Assembly: GCF_014198245.1 (NCBI RefSeq)
Contig: NZ_JACIHE010000007.1
Coordinates: 248,001 to 312,000, forward strand
Source: Bradyrhizobium sp. cir1
GTDB taxonomy: Bacteria > Pseudomonadota > Alphaproteobacteria > Rhizobiales > Xanthobacteraceae
Direction: 5' to 3'
Length of the DNA stretch: 64,000 bases
The notes under the pieces are model-generated. The model made no database searches, was not told the origin of the DNA, and worked only from the letters and a program-made list of their open reading frames with translations. Position numbers and translations under genes: made by a program. Shown one piece after another: positions 43,543 to 52,571 of the stretch. Positions within the stretch are counted from its first letter, which is position 1, and every line of letters starts with the position of its first letter.

Positions 43543-46230
43543 CTAACCGGTCTTGAGCGCGAGCTCCATGGTCTCGTCGCGGCCGACGAGATCGGCATAT
43601 TTGCCGATCGGCAGGGGCTTGCCGAGCAGATAGCCCTGCACGCCGTCGCAGCCCTCCTTGGCGAGGAAGGTGAGCTGTTCGACCGTCTCGACGCCCTCAG
43701 CGATAATCGACATTTCGAGGCCGTGGCCGAGATCGATCACGGCGCGCACGATCGCCGCCGATTGCGGGTTGCGGCCGAGATTGATGATGAAGGCGCGGTC
43801 GATCTTGATCTTGTCGAACGGGAACGCCTGGAGATAGCTCAGCGAGGAATAGCCGCTGCCGAAATCGTCCATGGAAATGCGCACGCCGAGCGCCTTGAGG
43901 CGGCGCAGCAGCGCAAGGCCCCGGTCGAAGTCCTCGATCAGCACGCCCTCGGTGATCTCGAGCTCGAGCCGGCCGGGCGCAAGCCCCGTCTCGATCAGGA
44001 TCGAGTGGACCAGCCCGACCACGTCGCCGTGCATGAACTGCGCCGGCGACAAATTGACCGCGACCTGGAGCGGCTTTGGCCAGGACGCCGCCTCGCGGCA
44101 GGCCTCACGCAAGATCCACTCGCCCATCTCGACGATCAGGCCGCTCTCCTCGGCGATCGGGATGAATTCGGCCGGCGAGACCTGGCCGCGCACCGGATGC
44201 TGCCAGCGCGCCAGCGCCTCGAAGCCGATGATCTCGCTCTCGGCGACGCTGAGGCCCGCGGCCCCCTGCGGCTGGAAGGCGAGCGAGAGCTCGCCGTTCT
44301 TGATCGCCATCGAGAGGTCCTGATGCAGCACGCGGCGATCGCGGATCTGCTGGTCCATCTCCGGCTGGTAGAGGCTGATGGTGCCGCGCGACTTCTGCTT
44401 GGCGCGGAACAGCGCCGCGCCGGCATTGGCGAGCAGCGAGGCACCATCAGCGCCGTTGTGCGGGAAGATCGACATGCCGGTGGTGACACCGGCACGGACC
44501 GGCCGGCCATCGATCTGGAACTCCTGCGCGACGGCTTCGCCGATCAGCTGCGCCAGCGCGAGACCCGCTTCCGGCTGCTTGCCGTCGATGATCAGGCCGA
44601 ACTCGTCACCGGACAGGCGCGCCACCACGCCGCCCCGCGCGGAGTCCTGGAGCCGCTGGGCCACCTCGATCAGGAGCTTGTCGCCGAGCGCATGGCCGAA
44701 GACGTCGTTGACCTCCTTGAGCCCGTCGAGGTCGATGCAGAGGACGGCGAACTCCTCGCCGGTGCCTTCGCAGGCCTCGATCATCTGGGTCAGCGCCTGC
44801 AGGAAGGCGGCGCGGTTCGGCAAGTCCGTGAGACCGTCATGATAGGCCATGTGCGCCATGCGCGACTCGGTCTGCCGGCGGTCGGTGACGTCCTCGTGGG
44901 TCTTGATCAGATATTGCGGCTCACCGGCATCGCTGAGCACGGTGGCGCGGCGGGTCAGGAACAGCCGCAGGCCGTCCTTGGTGGAGATCGGATGTTCCTC
45001 GGTGATCATCCCGCGCTTCTTGATCGCCGCCTCGTCGCGCGCGATGATCAGCTTGGCTTCCTTGGGATTGAAGATGTCGGATGCGGTCAGGCCCGTGGCT
45101 TCCTCGCGCCGGCGGTTGAGGATCGTCTCGGCGCTGCGGTTGGCGAGGAGATAACGGCCGTCCTTGACCTGCTCCACGATCAGCGCGACCGGGATGTTGT
45201 CGACCACGAGCTCGAGGAACTTCTTGGTGCTCTCCAGCTCCTGCGACAGCGAGCGGCGGTCCGTGATGTCCTCGAACACCAGCATCAGGAATTCGGGCTT
45301 GTTGCTCTCGTTGCGGACGACGATCCGGATCGAGGCCACCATGCGCCGCTCCCCGCCGCGGTCGACCTCGAACTCATTGCGGAACTGGCCGTCCGGCGAA
45401 TTGAGCGCCGCCCGGTCGGTCGCCTCGATGCTGGCGGCCGAGATCGGCGCGAACAGCTCGCGCGCATTCTTGCCGACGACATGATCCCGCGAGAACCCCC
45501 AGAACCGCTCATAGGCGCTGTTGGCGAAAATGTAGCGGCCGTCCTCGATGTTCTTGGCGGCGACGCAGGCCGGCACATTGTCCAGCACGGTTTCCAGGAA
45601 CTGCTTGGTCGAGGCGAGCTGCCGCGACAGCCTGCGCTGCTCGCTGACGTCCAGATGCGTCGCCACCGAGCCGCCGTTCGGCAGCACGTAATATTTCACC
45701 AGGATGGCACGGCCATCCGGCAGTTCCGTGATCAGGCCGTTGGGGCTCGCCGCCTTCTCGAAGAACTCGCCGTCGGAGACCCCGCCGAGCACGCCGCGCT
45801 TGCGTCGCAGATCGAGGAGCTCGTGGCCGTTCATGTCGGCCCAGAGATCCGACCGCGCCAGGCCGTAGATATCGAGATAGCGGTCATTGCAGAAGATGAT
45901 GCGCCGCTGCGCATCCGTCATGACCACGCCCTGGTTGAGATTGTTCATGGCGGAGGAGACGAAGGCGTTGCGCCGCAGCTGCAGACGCCGGGTCCGGCGC
46001 AGCGAGGAATGGATCCACAGCGCGATCGCGGCGAGGAATGCGCAGACGACGATGCCCGCGATCAGGGCTTCCCAGATCACGTTGGGATCGAGCTGGCCGA
46101 GATAGCTCGGCGGGACGTGGCTGTCCGAGAGTGCAAAGGCGCGTGCGGGCACGACCGCGCCGGCCAGGCACGCAACGGCCTGCACAGCAATCGGAAGCGT
46201 GCCGCCCACGTGCCAGTTCTTCTCAGCCAT
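43543..46230 (-). CDS. Membrane PAS-GGDEF-EAL cyclic-di-GMP protein
   Basis: This is an 895-residue inner-membrane signalling protein. Two N-terminal hydrophobic segments (about 8-33 and 53-73) bracket a short periplasmic part. Three PAS domains follow (about 90-200, 210-325 and 330-455), each opened by a similar 'QFLETVLDNVP'/'KFLELVVDNIP' linker. A GGDEF domain (about 460-625) has 'RLSGDEFGL', a Ser-for-first-Gly variant, and an EAL domain (about 640-885) retains 'GFEALARWQHP', 'VNLSPAQF', 'ITEGVLIED', 'DDFGSGYSS', 'KIKIDRAFI' and 'AEGVET'. The phosphodiesterase should be active; cyclase activity is less certain. PAS ligands are unknown. Confidence 0.92.
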   Translation of the reverse strand: MAEKNWHVGGTLPIAVQAVACLAGAVVPARAFALSDSHVPPSYLGQLDPNVIWEALIAGIVVCAFLAAIALWIHSSLRRTRRLQLRRNAFVSSAMNNLNQGVVMTDAQRRIIFCNDRYLDIYGLARSDLWADMNGHELLDLRRKRGVLGGVSDGEFFEKAASPNGLITELPDGRAILVKYYVLPNGGSVATHLDVSEQRRLSRQLASTKQFLETVLDNVPACVAAKNIEDGRYIFANSAYERFWGFSRDHVVGKNARELFAPISAASIEATDRAALNSPDGQFRNEFEVDRGGERRMVASIRIVVRNESNKPEFLMLVFEDITDRRSLSQELESTKKFLELVVDNIPVALIVEQVKDGRYLLANRSAETILNRRREEATGLTASDIFNPKEAKLIIARDEAAIKKRGMITEEHPISTKDGLRLFLTRRATVLSDAGEPQYLIKTHEDVTDRRQTESRMAHMAYHDGLTDLPNRAAFLQALTQMIEACEGTGEEFAVLCIDLDGLKEVNDVFGHALGDKLLIEVAQRLQDSARGGVVARLSGDEFGLIIDGKQPEAGLALAQLIGEAVAQEFQIDGRPVRAGVTTGMSIFPHNGADGASLLANAGAALFRAKQKSRGTISLYQPEMDQQIRDRRVLHQDLSMAIKNGELSLAFQPQGAAGLSVAESEIIGFEALARWQHPVRGQVSPAEFIPIAEESGLIVEMGEWILREACREAASWPKPLQVAVNLSPAQFMHGDVVGLVHSILIETGLAPGRLELEITEGVLIEDFDRGLALLRRLKALGVRISMDDFGSGYSSLSYLQAFPFDKIKIDRAFIINLGRNPQSAAIVRAVIDLGHGLEMSIIAEGVETVEQLTFLAKEGCDGVQGYLLGKPLPIGKYADLVGRDETMELALKTG

Positions 46231-46432
46231 CAGCCACCCGCGATTTCAACGTCGGATTGTCTGGCCTCGCGGGTTTGGATCGGGTAAACGCCTGTACGCG
46301 CAACAGAAAAATGTGACGCCAAACACGGCAATTGCCCTGACATGATAAATGCCTCCTTAACGGAAAACGGCCCCAAGCCCTCGTTCTCAGGTCCAATGCC
46401 ACCGGCGCTTCCAGCGGACATCCTGCACAACC

Positions 46433-47536
46433 ATGGATAAGGTCGACTGCATCGTCATCGGAGCCGGCGTGGTCGGGCTCGCGGTGGCCCGGAAGCTTGC
46501 CCAGGCCGGGCGCGAGGTCATCGTGCTCGAGGAGGCCGAGGCCATCGGCACCATCACCTCCTCGCGCAACAGCGAGGTGATCCATGCCGGCATCTACTAC
46601 CGCGCCGGGAGTTGGATGGCGCGGATGTGCGTCAGCGGCAAGCACGCGCTCTATCGCTACTGCGCCGAGCGCGGCATCCCCCACAAGAATTGCGGCAAGC
46701 TGATCGTCGCGACCAATGCGAAAGAGACCGAGAAGCTGCAATCGATCAAGGCGCACGCCGAGGCCAATGGCGTGCTCGACATGCAGCTGCTCACGGGCGA
46801 GGCCGCACGCGCGCTGGAGCCTGCCCTCGCCTGCGACGCCGCGCTGCTCTCGCCCTCGACCGGCATCATCGACAGCCACGCCTACATGCTCTCGCTGCGC
46901 GGCGAGGCCGAGGAAGCCGGCGCGGCCTTCGCGTTTCACACTCCGCTGGTCCGCGCCAAGGCGGCGGCCGGCATGATCGAGGTCGAGGCCGGTGGCGATG
47001 CGCCGATGACGCTGCAATGCAGCCTCCTCGTCAACGCCGCGGGTCTCTCGGCGACGACGGTCGCGCGCAATATCGAGGGCATGCCGCTGGACCGGATTCC
47101 GCCGGCCTATCTCGCCAAGGGAAACTACTTCAGCTGCAACGCCAGGGCGCCGTTCTCTCGCCTGATCTATCCGGTGCCCGAGCCCGGCGGGCTAGGGGTA
47201 CATTTGACACTGGACATGGCAGGGCAGGCGCGTTTCGGTCCTGATGTCGAGTGGATCGAGACGATCAACTACGAGGTCGATCCATCACGCGCCGAGCGCT
47301 TCTACCCGGCCATCCGCAAATACTGGCCGACGCTGCCCGACGGCGCATTGATGCCGAGCTATTCGGGCATCCGCCCGAAGATCGTGCCGCCGGCCGTGGC
47401 CACGCAGGATTTCCTGATGCAGGGGCCGCGCGATCACGGCGTCGCAGGTCTGATCAACCTGTTCGGCATCGAATCGCCGGGACTGACGTCCTCGCTCGCG
47501 ATCGCCGATCACGTCGCCGAGCTCGCAGAGATCTAG
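46433..47536 (+). CDS. FAD-dependent oxidoreductase, L-2-hydroxyglutarate dehydrogenase-like
   Basis: This is a 367-residue DAO-family flavoprotein. The FAD motif 'CIVIGAGVVGLAVARKLAQAG' is at residues 6-26, followed by 'TITSSRNSEVIHAGIYY', the signature of LhgO/L2HGDH proteins, and the C-terminal 'DHGVAGLINLFGIESPGLTSSL'. It probably oxidises L-2-hydroxyglutarate or a similar 2-hydroxyacid to the 2-oxoacid and passes electrons to quinone (family knowledge). It stands alone, followed by a repeat element. Confidence 0.87.
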   Translation: MDKVDCIVIGAGVVGLAVARKLAQAGREVIVLEEAEAIGTITSSRNSEVIHAGIYYRAGSWMARMCVSGKHALYRYCAERGIPHKNCGKLIVATNAKETEKLQSIKAHAEANGVLDMQLLTGEAARALEPALACDAALLSPSTGIIDSHAYMLSLRGEAEEAGAAFAFHTPLVRAKAAAGMIEVEAGGDAPMTLQCSLLVNAAGLSATTVARNIEGMPLDRIPPAYLAKGNYFSCNARAPFSRLIYPVPEPGGLGVHLTLDMAGQARFGPDVEWIETINYEVDPSRAERFYPAIRKYWPTLPDGALMPSYSGIRPKIVPPAVATQDFLMQGPRDHGVAGLINLFGIESPGLTSSLAIADHVAELAEI

Positions 47537-47638
47537 AGCATGATCCGGAAAAGTGTGCAGCGGTTTTCCGAAAAGATCATGCTCAAACGAATAACCTAAA
47601 GCGCGATGGCGATTCATCCTGATCCCATCGCGCTTTAG
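47537..47638. repeat. Dispersed inverted repeat, family E, copy 2
   Basis: This is the same two-hairpin element as at 30919-31018 ('gcatgatccggaaaa', 'cgaaaagatcatgc', then 'aaagcgcgatggcgatt' and 'tcccatcgcgcttta'). Both copies begin right after a plus-strand stop codon, which suggests a role in 3' end formation or a preferred insertion place. Confidence 0.8.
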
Positions 47639-47751
47639 GCCACACGCAACGATGATTGCGCGGGGTCTCGCACCTTGCAGCAGGGATGAGCTCAAAGGCT
47701 CTCATCCCTGCCTGAAAGGGTACGATCAACTCAACACTGTTATGGGGGTTA

Positions 47752-47931
47752 CTAGTGGAGCGTATCGCCTTGCTTCAGACGCTCGATCTGGTCCTTGACC
47801 AACAACTTCCGGCGCTTCAACTCAACAATTTGCAGGTCGTCTGTTGAAAGGTGCACGAGAGCTTCGTGCAATTCGTTTTCGAGAAGTTTGTGTTTCCGCT
47901 CCAATTCAACAAGATGTGCCTGAATTGTCAT
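47752..47931 (-). CDS. DUF465 (YdcH-like) small coiled-coil protein
   Basis: This is a 59-residue, highly charged helical protein: 'MTIQAHLVELERKHKLLENE', a middle 'HLSTDDLQIVELKRRKLLVK', and the end 'DQIERLKQGDTLH'. The 'L-K-R-x-K-L-x-x-K-D-x-I' core is the DUF465/YdcH signature. A near-perfect RBS ('gaggagg', 7 bases from the ATG) supports it strongly. Function is unknown in the family. A second DUF465 gene lies 330 bases away on the other strand. Confidence 0.88.
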   Translation of the reverse strand: MTIQAHLVELERKHKLLENELHEALVHLSTDDLQIVELKRRKLLVKDQIERLKQGDTLH

Positions 47932-48259
47932 TCGAAACCTCCTCGGTAGGGGTGAACCTCAGGATTCGATCCGGACGGCGAAGTCTACATCACCGATTCG
48001 TTCTGTCGATGGGTATCCGTCGTCGCGGTGTCATTTTTGAAAATTCATATGTAATGAAGCGTGAGTACGGAACCGCGCGGGAAAAATCCATGATATCAAT
48101 GCGCTTGCGCAGCGCCGCAGCGAACCCTCGAAATATCTTGCGAGAGATCGGTGAGCGACGGCCCGAGATCGCTTGCGGTCACGCCGCGCAAGGACGATAA
48201 TTTCCACAGGGCATCCACAGCCCAGATCACACGCCTATCGGTTTTCGGCCACCGCAGAC
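47932..48259. other. 328-base divergent region between two DUF465 genes
   Basis: This region must carry the promoters of both small genes. I see an AT-rich patch near 48030-48055 ('catttttgaaaattcatatg') that could hold a promoter, but no clear repeat, RNA gene or operator. Open frames in it lack ribosome sites. Confidence 0.45.
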
Positions 48260-48466
48260 ATGACCCATGAAGACGAGCGTGAGCTCGAAGCCGAGCTCAC
48301 CCGGTTGCAGCAGGAACACCGAGATCTCGATGCCGCGATCGATGCACTGCATCAATCGCCTGCCCCCGACCTGTTGCGGTTGCAGCGGTTGAAGAAGCGC
48401 AAGCTGTTGTTGCGCGACCGCATCGCGTTCATCGAAGACCAGATCACGCCCGACATCATCGCCTGA
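48260..48466 (+). CDS. DUF465 small coiled-coil protein, second copy
   Basis: This is a 68-residue charged helical protein ('MTHEDERELEAELTRLQQEH...', core 'LRLQRLKKRKLLLRDRIAFI', end 'DQITPDIIA'). It has the same L-K-x-x-K-L-x-L-R-D-x-I core as the divergent 59-residue gene but differs widely elsewhere, so it is an old paralogue. No strong RBS is visible before the ATG. Function unknown. Confidence 0.85.
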   Translation: MTHEDERELEAELTRLQQEHRDLDAAIDALHQSPAPDLLRLQRLKKRKLLLRDRIAFIEDQITPDIIA

Positions 48467-48606
48467 TCGGCCCCCGCGCTGCCGAGACGCGTTCCCGCGT
48501 CTGAATCCGCTTGACTCAAAAAGAACAAAATAGGAACATTCCTGCGCCAGACGCCCCAGGAAACGCCCAAGGGAAACACCCAAGGAAACTCACAAGGACA
48601 ACGCAG

Positions 48607-48825
48607 ATGCCCGCACCAGCCCTTTTGGACAACAGCCATTACGAACAGGCCTGCGATCAGGCGATCGCGATGTGCGACGGCAATCTGCGCAGCACCATCA
48701 AGGCGCTGATCATGGCCAACGAGTATCTGGAGGCGGAGCTGGAAGAGTTGCAGGCGGCGATTTCTGCCGGCTGCATTCCCGAGACCACGCGCAGCAAGGT
48801 GCGGAGCAAGAGCAGCGCCGCTTAA
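48607..48825 (+). CDS. Conserved small hypothetical protein
   Basis: This is a 72-residue protein of no family I can name. It has a helical middle ('YEQACDQAIAMCDGNLRSTI', 'LIMANEYLEAELEELQAAIS') and a basic tail ('TTRSKVRSKSSAA'). The RBS 'aagga' is 8 bases before the ATG, which supports this start over one 32 codons upstream. It is followed 22 bases later by another small gene. The pair may be co-transcribed. Confidence 0.75.
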   Translation: MPAPALLDNSHYEQACDQAIAMCDGNLRSTIKALIMANEYLEAELEELQAAISAGCIPETTRSKVRSKSSAA

Positions 48826-48847
48826 CTTTCAACATTGGAGCAACGCC

Positions 48848-49099
48848 ATGTCGGACGTGACCTACTACGTTGCAATGCCCTTTTTGATCGATGCCGACGG
48901 ATCTCCCGTCGCAGGCGCGGCGGAAGAGTGTCAGTCCTCATCGGCGGCACTCCGGCGCGCCGAGATTCTGGCGCGCGGTGCCGGCCATATCGGCGCGGTC
49001 GCCTTCAGCCGCAGCGGCGATCCCATGACCGGCGAATTTGGCGACGCGACACTGCTGCGCAAATTCGGCAACGTGCCGGAAGATCTTGCCGCGCTGTAG
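48848..49099 (+). CDS. Conserved small hypothetical protein
   Basis: This is an 83-residue soluble protein with a beta-strand start ('MSDVTYYVAMPFLIDADGSP'), a helix rich in Ala and Arg ('SSSAALRRAEILARGAGHIG') and the strand 'AVAFSRSGDPMTGEFGDATL'. The pattern of a central helix followed by 'GAVAFSRSGDP' looks like a small regulatory or binding fold, but I do not recognise the family. The RBS 'ggag' stands 7 bases before the ATG. Confidence 0.72.
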   Translation: MSDVTYYVAMPFLIDADGSPVAGAAEECQSSSAALRRAEILARGAGHIGAVAFSRSGDPMTGEFGDATLLRKFGNVPEDLAAL

Positions 49100-49101
49100 G
49101 A

Positions 49102-49803
49102 TCAGCTGCTGACGAGCCTGATCGGCGGCTCGTGCCGGCGGCGCGCCTTGCGCAGATACATGGCGGCATCGGCCTCTTCCAGGGCGCTGGCTGGGTCGGA
49201 GTGCGGACCGAGCAAGGCGACACCGGCGGAGGCGCCCGCCGTCACGTGCTGGCCGCGGAACGCGAAGGACAATTCGTCGATCGCCTGCTCGAAGGTCGCG
49301 GCCTTCGCCTTGGCATCGGTCTCGTTGAGATTCCACAACAGCAGTGCGAACTCGTCGCCGCCGAGCCGGCCGACAACGTCGGAGGCGCGGACCTGCCGCG
49401 TCAGCGTCGCGACAATCGCCTTCAGCACCTCGTCGCCGGCGGCATGGCCGAAGGAATCGTTGATCGGCTTCAGCCGGTCGACATCGAGCACGATCAGCGC
49501 ACCGCTGGCGCGATACCGCTTCATGTAGGCAATGGCGCGCGTGAGCTCGCGCTCGAAGCCGCGCCGGTTCGGAATCTCGAGCAGGAAGTCGGTGTCGGCG
49601 GCCGCCTCGAGTTCCGAGACCCGCAGCAGGGCCGCCTTGAGCTTACCCTTGAGGCCGCGGATGGTCGCCTTGCTGTCGCCGGCAACCGGCGCTCTGCGCG
49701 AGGCCGGCTTGGCCGGGCGATTCGAGACGGCTTTGGATCGGCCGGCGCTGGTCTTCCGGCCCTTTTGGGCCTTCGCAGCGCTCGCCCTTTTTGATTTCTT
49801 CAT
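49102..49803 (-). CDS. GGDEF diguanylate cyclase
   Basis: This is a 233-residue cytoplasmic protein with a Lys/Ala-rich disordered N-terminus (about 1-45), a short coiled coil and a GGDEF domain. The active-site loop 'GRLGGDEFALLLWNL' is intact, and 'IVLDVDRLKPINDSFGHAAGDEVL' (split motif) supplies the metal- and substrate-binding residues. No clear RxxD inhibitory site is seen. The ATG after 'gcaggaag' is preferred to one 18 codons upstream. No sensory domain is present. It should make cyclic-di-GMP. Confidence 0.88.
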   Translation of the reverse strand: MKKSKRASAAKAQKGRKTSAGRSKAVSNRPAKPASRRAPVAGDSKATIRGLKGKLKAALLRVSELEAAADTDFLLEIPNRRGFERELTRAIAYMKRYRASGALIVLDVDRLKPINDSFGHAAGDEVLKAIVATLTRQVRASDVVGRLGGDEFALLLWNLNETDAKAKAATFEQAIDELSFAFRGQHVTAGASAGVALLGPHSDPASALEEADAAMYLRKARRRHEPPIRLVSS

Positions 49804-49945
49804 GGGCTTCCTGCTCAATGAAGGCTTGCGGGGATTCACCAAGACAGGATAGTGCATTCCCTTCTCCTTGCCACCGCCTTGCGAGCCGCCGGCCGGAACC
49901 GTTAATCTGGCCTATGTTTCTGTTTTCCCGAGCACAATTGACGTC

Positions 49946-50434
49946 ATGACCGCGCCGATCGCCATCATCATGGGAAGCCAGTCGGATTGGGACACGATGC
50001 GGCATGCCGCCGAGACGCTCGATGCGCTCGGCATCGCCGCCGAGACCCGCATCGTTTCGGCCCACCGCACCCCTGACCGGCTGTTTGCCTTCGCCAAGGG
50101 CGCCAAGGCGACGGGTTACAAGGTCATCATCGCCGGCGCCGGCGGCGCTGCGCATCTGCCGGGCATGACGGCGGCGCTGACGGAACTCCCGGTGTTCGGC
50201 GTTCCCGTCGAATCGAAGACTCTCAAGGGCCTCGATTCGCTCTATTCGATCGTGCAGATGCCCGCGGGCATCCCGGTAGGCACCCTCGCCATCGGCAAGG
50301 CCGGCGCGATCAACGCGGCGCTGCTTGCGGCTGCCGTGCTGGCATTGGCCGACCCGGCCCTGTCCGACCGTCTCGCCGCCTGGCGCAAGGCGCAGAGCGA
50401 CGCGGTTGCCGAGCGTCCGGAGGACAAGGCGTGA
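49946..50434 (+). CDS. purE: N5-carboxyaminoimidazole ribonucleotide mutase PurE
   Basis: This 162-residue enzyme of purine synthesis moves the carboxyl group of N5-CAIR to give CAIR. It begins 'PIAIIMGSQSDWDTM' and has 'SAHRTPDRLF' (catalytic His) and 'AGAGGAAHLPGMTAALT', all diagnostic. The start at 'MTAPIAIIMGSQSD' is the family start. It overlaps purK by 4 bases. Confidence 0.97.
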   Translation: MTAPIAIIMGSQSDWDTMRHAAETLDALGIAAETRIVSAHRTPDRLFAFAKGAKATGYKVIIAGAGGAAHLPGMTAALTELPVFGVPVESKTLKGLDSLYSIVQMPAGIPVGTLAIGKAGAINAALLAAAVLALADPALSDRLAAWRKAQSDAVAERPEDKA

Positions 50435-51537
50435 CTGACGCAAAGCAGGTGAAGCTGAAGCCCGGCGACACCATCGGAATCCTCGGCGGCGGACAATTGG
50501 GGCGGATGCTGGCGATGGCTGCGGCGCGGCTCGGCCTTCGCTGCCAGGTGTTCTCGCCCGATCCGGATTCGCCGGCCTTCGACGTCGTGCTGAATGCGAC
50601 CTGCGCCGAATATGCCGACGTCGAAGCGCTGGAGTTGTTCGCGAGCGACGTCGACGTCATCACCTACGAATTCGAGAACGTACCGGCGGCCGCCGCGATG
50701 GTGCTGGACGCGCGCCGCCCGGTGCTGCCCAATCGCAAGGTCCTCGAGACCACCCAGGATCGACTCGCCGAGAAGGATTTTGTGACGAAGCTCGGCATCG
50801 GCACTGCGGCCTATGCTGACGTCACCTCCGTCTCCGCGCTGCGCGAGGCGATCCTGAGGATCGGCCTCCCGGCGGTCCTGAAGACCCGCCGCTTCGGCTA
50901 TGACGGCAAGGGCCAGACCATCATCCGCGAGGGCGACGACATCGCCAAGGTGTGGACCAGCCTCGCCACCAAATCGGCAATCCTGGAGGCCTTCGTGCCG
51001 TTCGAGCGCGAGATCTCGGTGATCGCCGCGCGCGCGGCCACAGGTGAGGTCGAGTGTTTCGACGTGACCGAGAACGAGCACCGCGACCACATCCTGAAAG
51101 TATCGCGCGCGCCCGCGCCGATCCCGGACGCGCTCGCGGACGAAGCGCGCAACGTCGCGAGCAAGATCGCGACTGCGCTCGACTATGTCGGCGTGCTGGC
51201 GGTGGAGATGTTCGTGCTCGCCAACGGCACCGGACCGAAAGTGCTGGTCAACGAGATCGCCCCGCGCGTGCACAATTCCGGGCACTGGACGCTGGACGGC
51301 GCCTCCGTCTCGCAGTTCGAGCAGCACATCCGCGCCATTGCCGGCTGGCCGCTCGGCAAGCCGGTGCGCCACGGCGAGATCGTCACCATGACCAATCTGA
51401 TCGGCGACGAGATCAACGACTACGAAAAGTGGCTGACCGTCCCGGGCGCCACGGTGCACATCTACGGCAAGGGCGCGCCGCGCCCCGGCCGCAAGATGGG
51501 CCACGTCACCGAAGTTCGGCCGCCCAAAGGCAAGTGA
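50431..51537 (+). CDS. purK: N5-carboxyaminoimidazole ribonucleotide synthase PurK
   Basis: This 368-residue ATP-grasp enzyme makes N5-CAIR from AIR, bicarbonate and ATP for PurE. The start region is 'IGILGGGQLGRMLAMAAARL', with ATP-grasp motifs 'VLKTRRFGYDGKGQ' and 'VNEIAPRVHNSGHWT'. The start is a GTG within the purE stop (GTGA), indicating coupled translation. Confidence 0.97.
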   Translation: MTDAKQVKLKPGDTIGILGGGQLGRMLAMAAARLGLRCQVFSPDPDSPAFDVVLNATCAEYADVEALELFASDVDVITYEFENVPAAAAMVLDARRPVLPNRKVLETTQDRLAEKDFVTKLGIGTAAYADVTSVSALREAILRIGLPAVLKTRRFGYDGKGQTIIREGDDIAKVWTSLATKSAILEAFVPFEREISVIAARAATGEVECFDVTENEHRDHILKVSRAPAPIPDALADEARNVASKIATALDYVGVLAVEMFVLANGTGPKVLVNEIAPRVHNSGHWTLDGASVSQFEQHIRAIAGWPLGKPVRHGEIVTMTNLIGDEINDYEKWLTVPGATVHIYGKGAPRPGRKMGHVTEVRPPKGK

Positions 51538-51588
51538 ATCAAGGGCAAGTGAGGGGACTGCAGCAGAGGCTGCAATCCCGCTCGATAA

Positions 51589-52311
51589 TTACGCCGTCTT
51601 TACGCCTGCAACGACGCCCGTGGGCTCCTCGCTGAGCCAGCGATAGATCACCCCGCCGAGCGCACCGCCGATCAGCGGCGCAACCCAGAACAGCCAGAGC
51701 TGCGACAGCGCCCAGCCGCCGACGAACAGCGCGGGACCGGTGCTGCGCGCCGGGTTCACCGACGTGTTGGTGACGGGAATGCTGACGAGATGGATCATCA
51801 CCAGCGCAAGCCCGATCGCGAGCGGCGCGAAGCCCGCGGGCGCGCGACCGTGGGTCGCACCCATGATGATGAACAGGAACATCATGGTCATCACCACCTC
51901 GGTGAGGAAGCAGACCATCATGCTGTACTGACCGGGCGAATGCGCATCGTATCCGTTCGACGCGAAGCCCTTGGTGACGTCGAAGCCGGGGGCCCCGCTC
52001 GCGATGACATAGAGGAGCCAGGCGGCCACGATCGCGCCGGCCACCTGCGCGACCACGTAAGGCAGGATCTGGCCGGCGGGAAAGCGCCCGCCGGCGGCAA
52101 GGCCGACCGTGACAGCCGGATTGAGATGACAGCCCGAGATATGGCCGATCGCGTAGGCCATCGTGACGACGCTCAAACCGAAAGCCAGGGACACGCCGAC
52201 CAGACCTATTCCGACTTGCGGGAAGCCGGCCGCGATCACCGCGCTGCCACAACCTGCGAATGTGAGCCAGAAGGTGCCGATAGCCTCGGCAGCATATTTT
52301 TTCATATCCAT
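51589..52311 (-). CDS. aqpZ: Aquaporin Z
   Basis: This is a 240-residue six-helix water channel with both NPA motifs ('SGCHLNPAVTVGL' near residue 65 and 'TSVNPARSTGPAL' near residue 185). The pore selectivity residues fit a water channel: Arg follows the second NPA, and 'AEAIGTFWLTFAGCGSAV' is AqpZ-like. The ATG follows 'gagggga' by 5 bases. It stands alone with its own promoter. Confidence 0.95.
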   Translation of the reverse strand: MDMKKYAAEAIGTFWLTFAGCGSAVIAAGFPQVGIGLVGVSLAFGLSVVTMAYAIGHISGCHLNPAVTVGLAAGGRFPAGQILPYVVAQVAGAIVAAWLLYVIASGAPGFDVTKGFASNGYDAHSPGQYSMMVCFLTEVVMTMMFLFIIMGATHGRAPAGFAPLAIGLALVMIHLVSIPVTNTSVNPARSTGPALFVGGWALSQLWLFWVAPLIGGALGGVIYRWLSEEPTGVVAGVKTA

Positions 52312-52571
52312 TGTCGTCCCCTCATTTCAAAGATTCCGGAACAAAGCTCCGGTCGCGGCCCCGCTAAGGGCGCCAAATCTCCCAAATCGGGGCCGCACAA
52401 AGGTATTTTCGCCGCATTTAATGGCCGAACTTGGCCCGAAAACCCGCTTGGCCGGTGGACATCCCGGGTTTTGTCTGATACATCCGCGCGCTCAAGGTTA
52501 AGGGCTTGCGCGTTTCGCCATCCCCTTTGACTTACCAGAATTCAAATCCGATCCACTGAAGAGGATGCCGC

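Noticed and set aside
43723..46287. Long open frame on the plus strand opposite the PAS-GGDEF-EAL gene
   Set aside because: It has low-complexity composition and no motifs, and the other strand encodes intact GGDEF and EAL domains.
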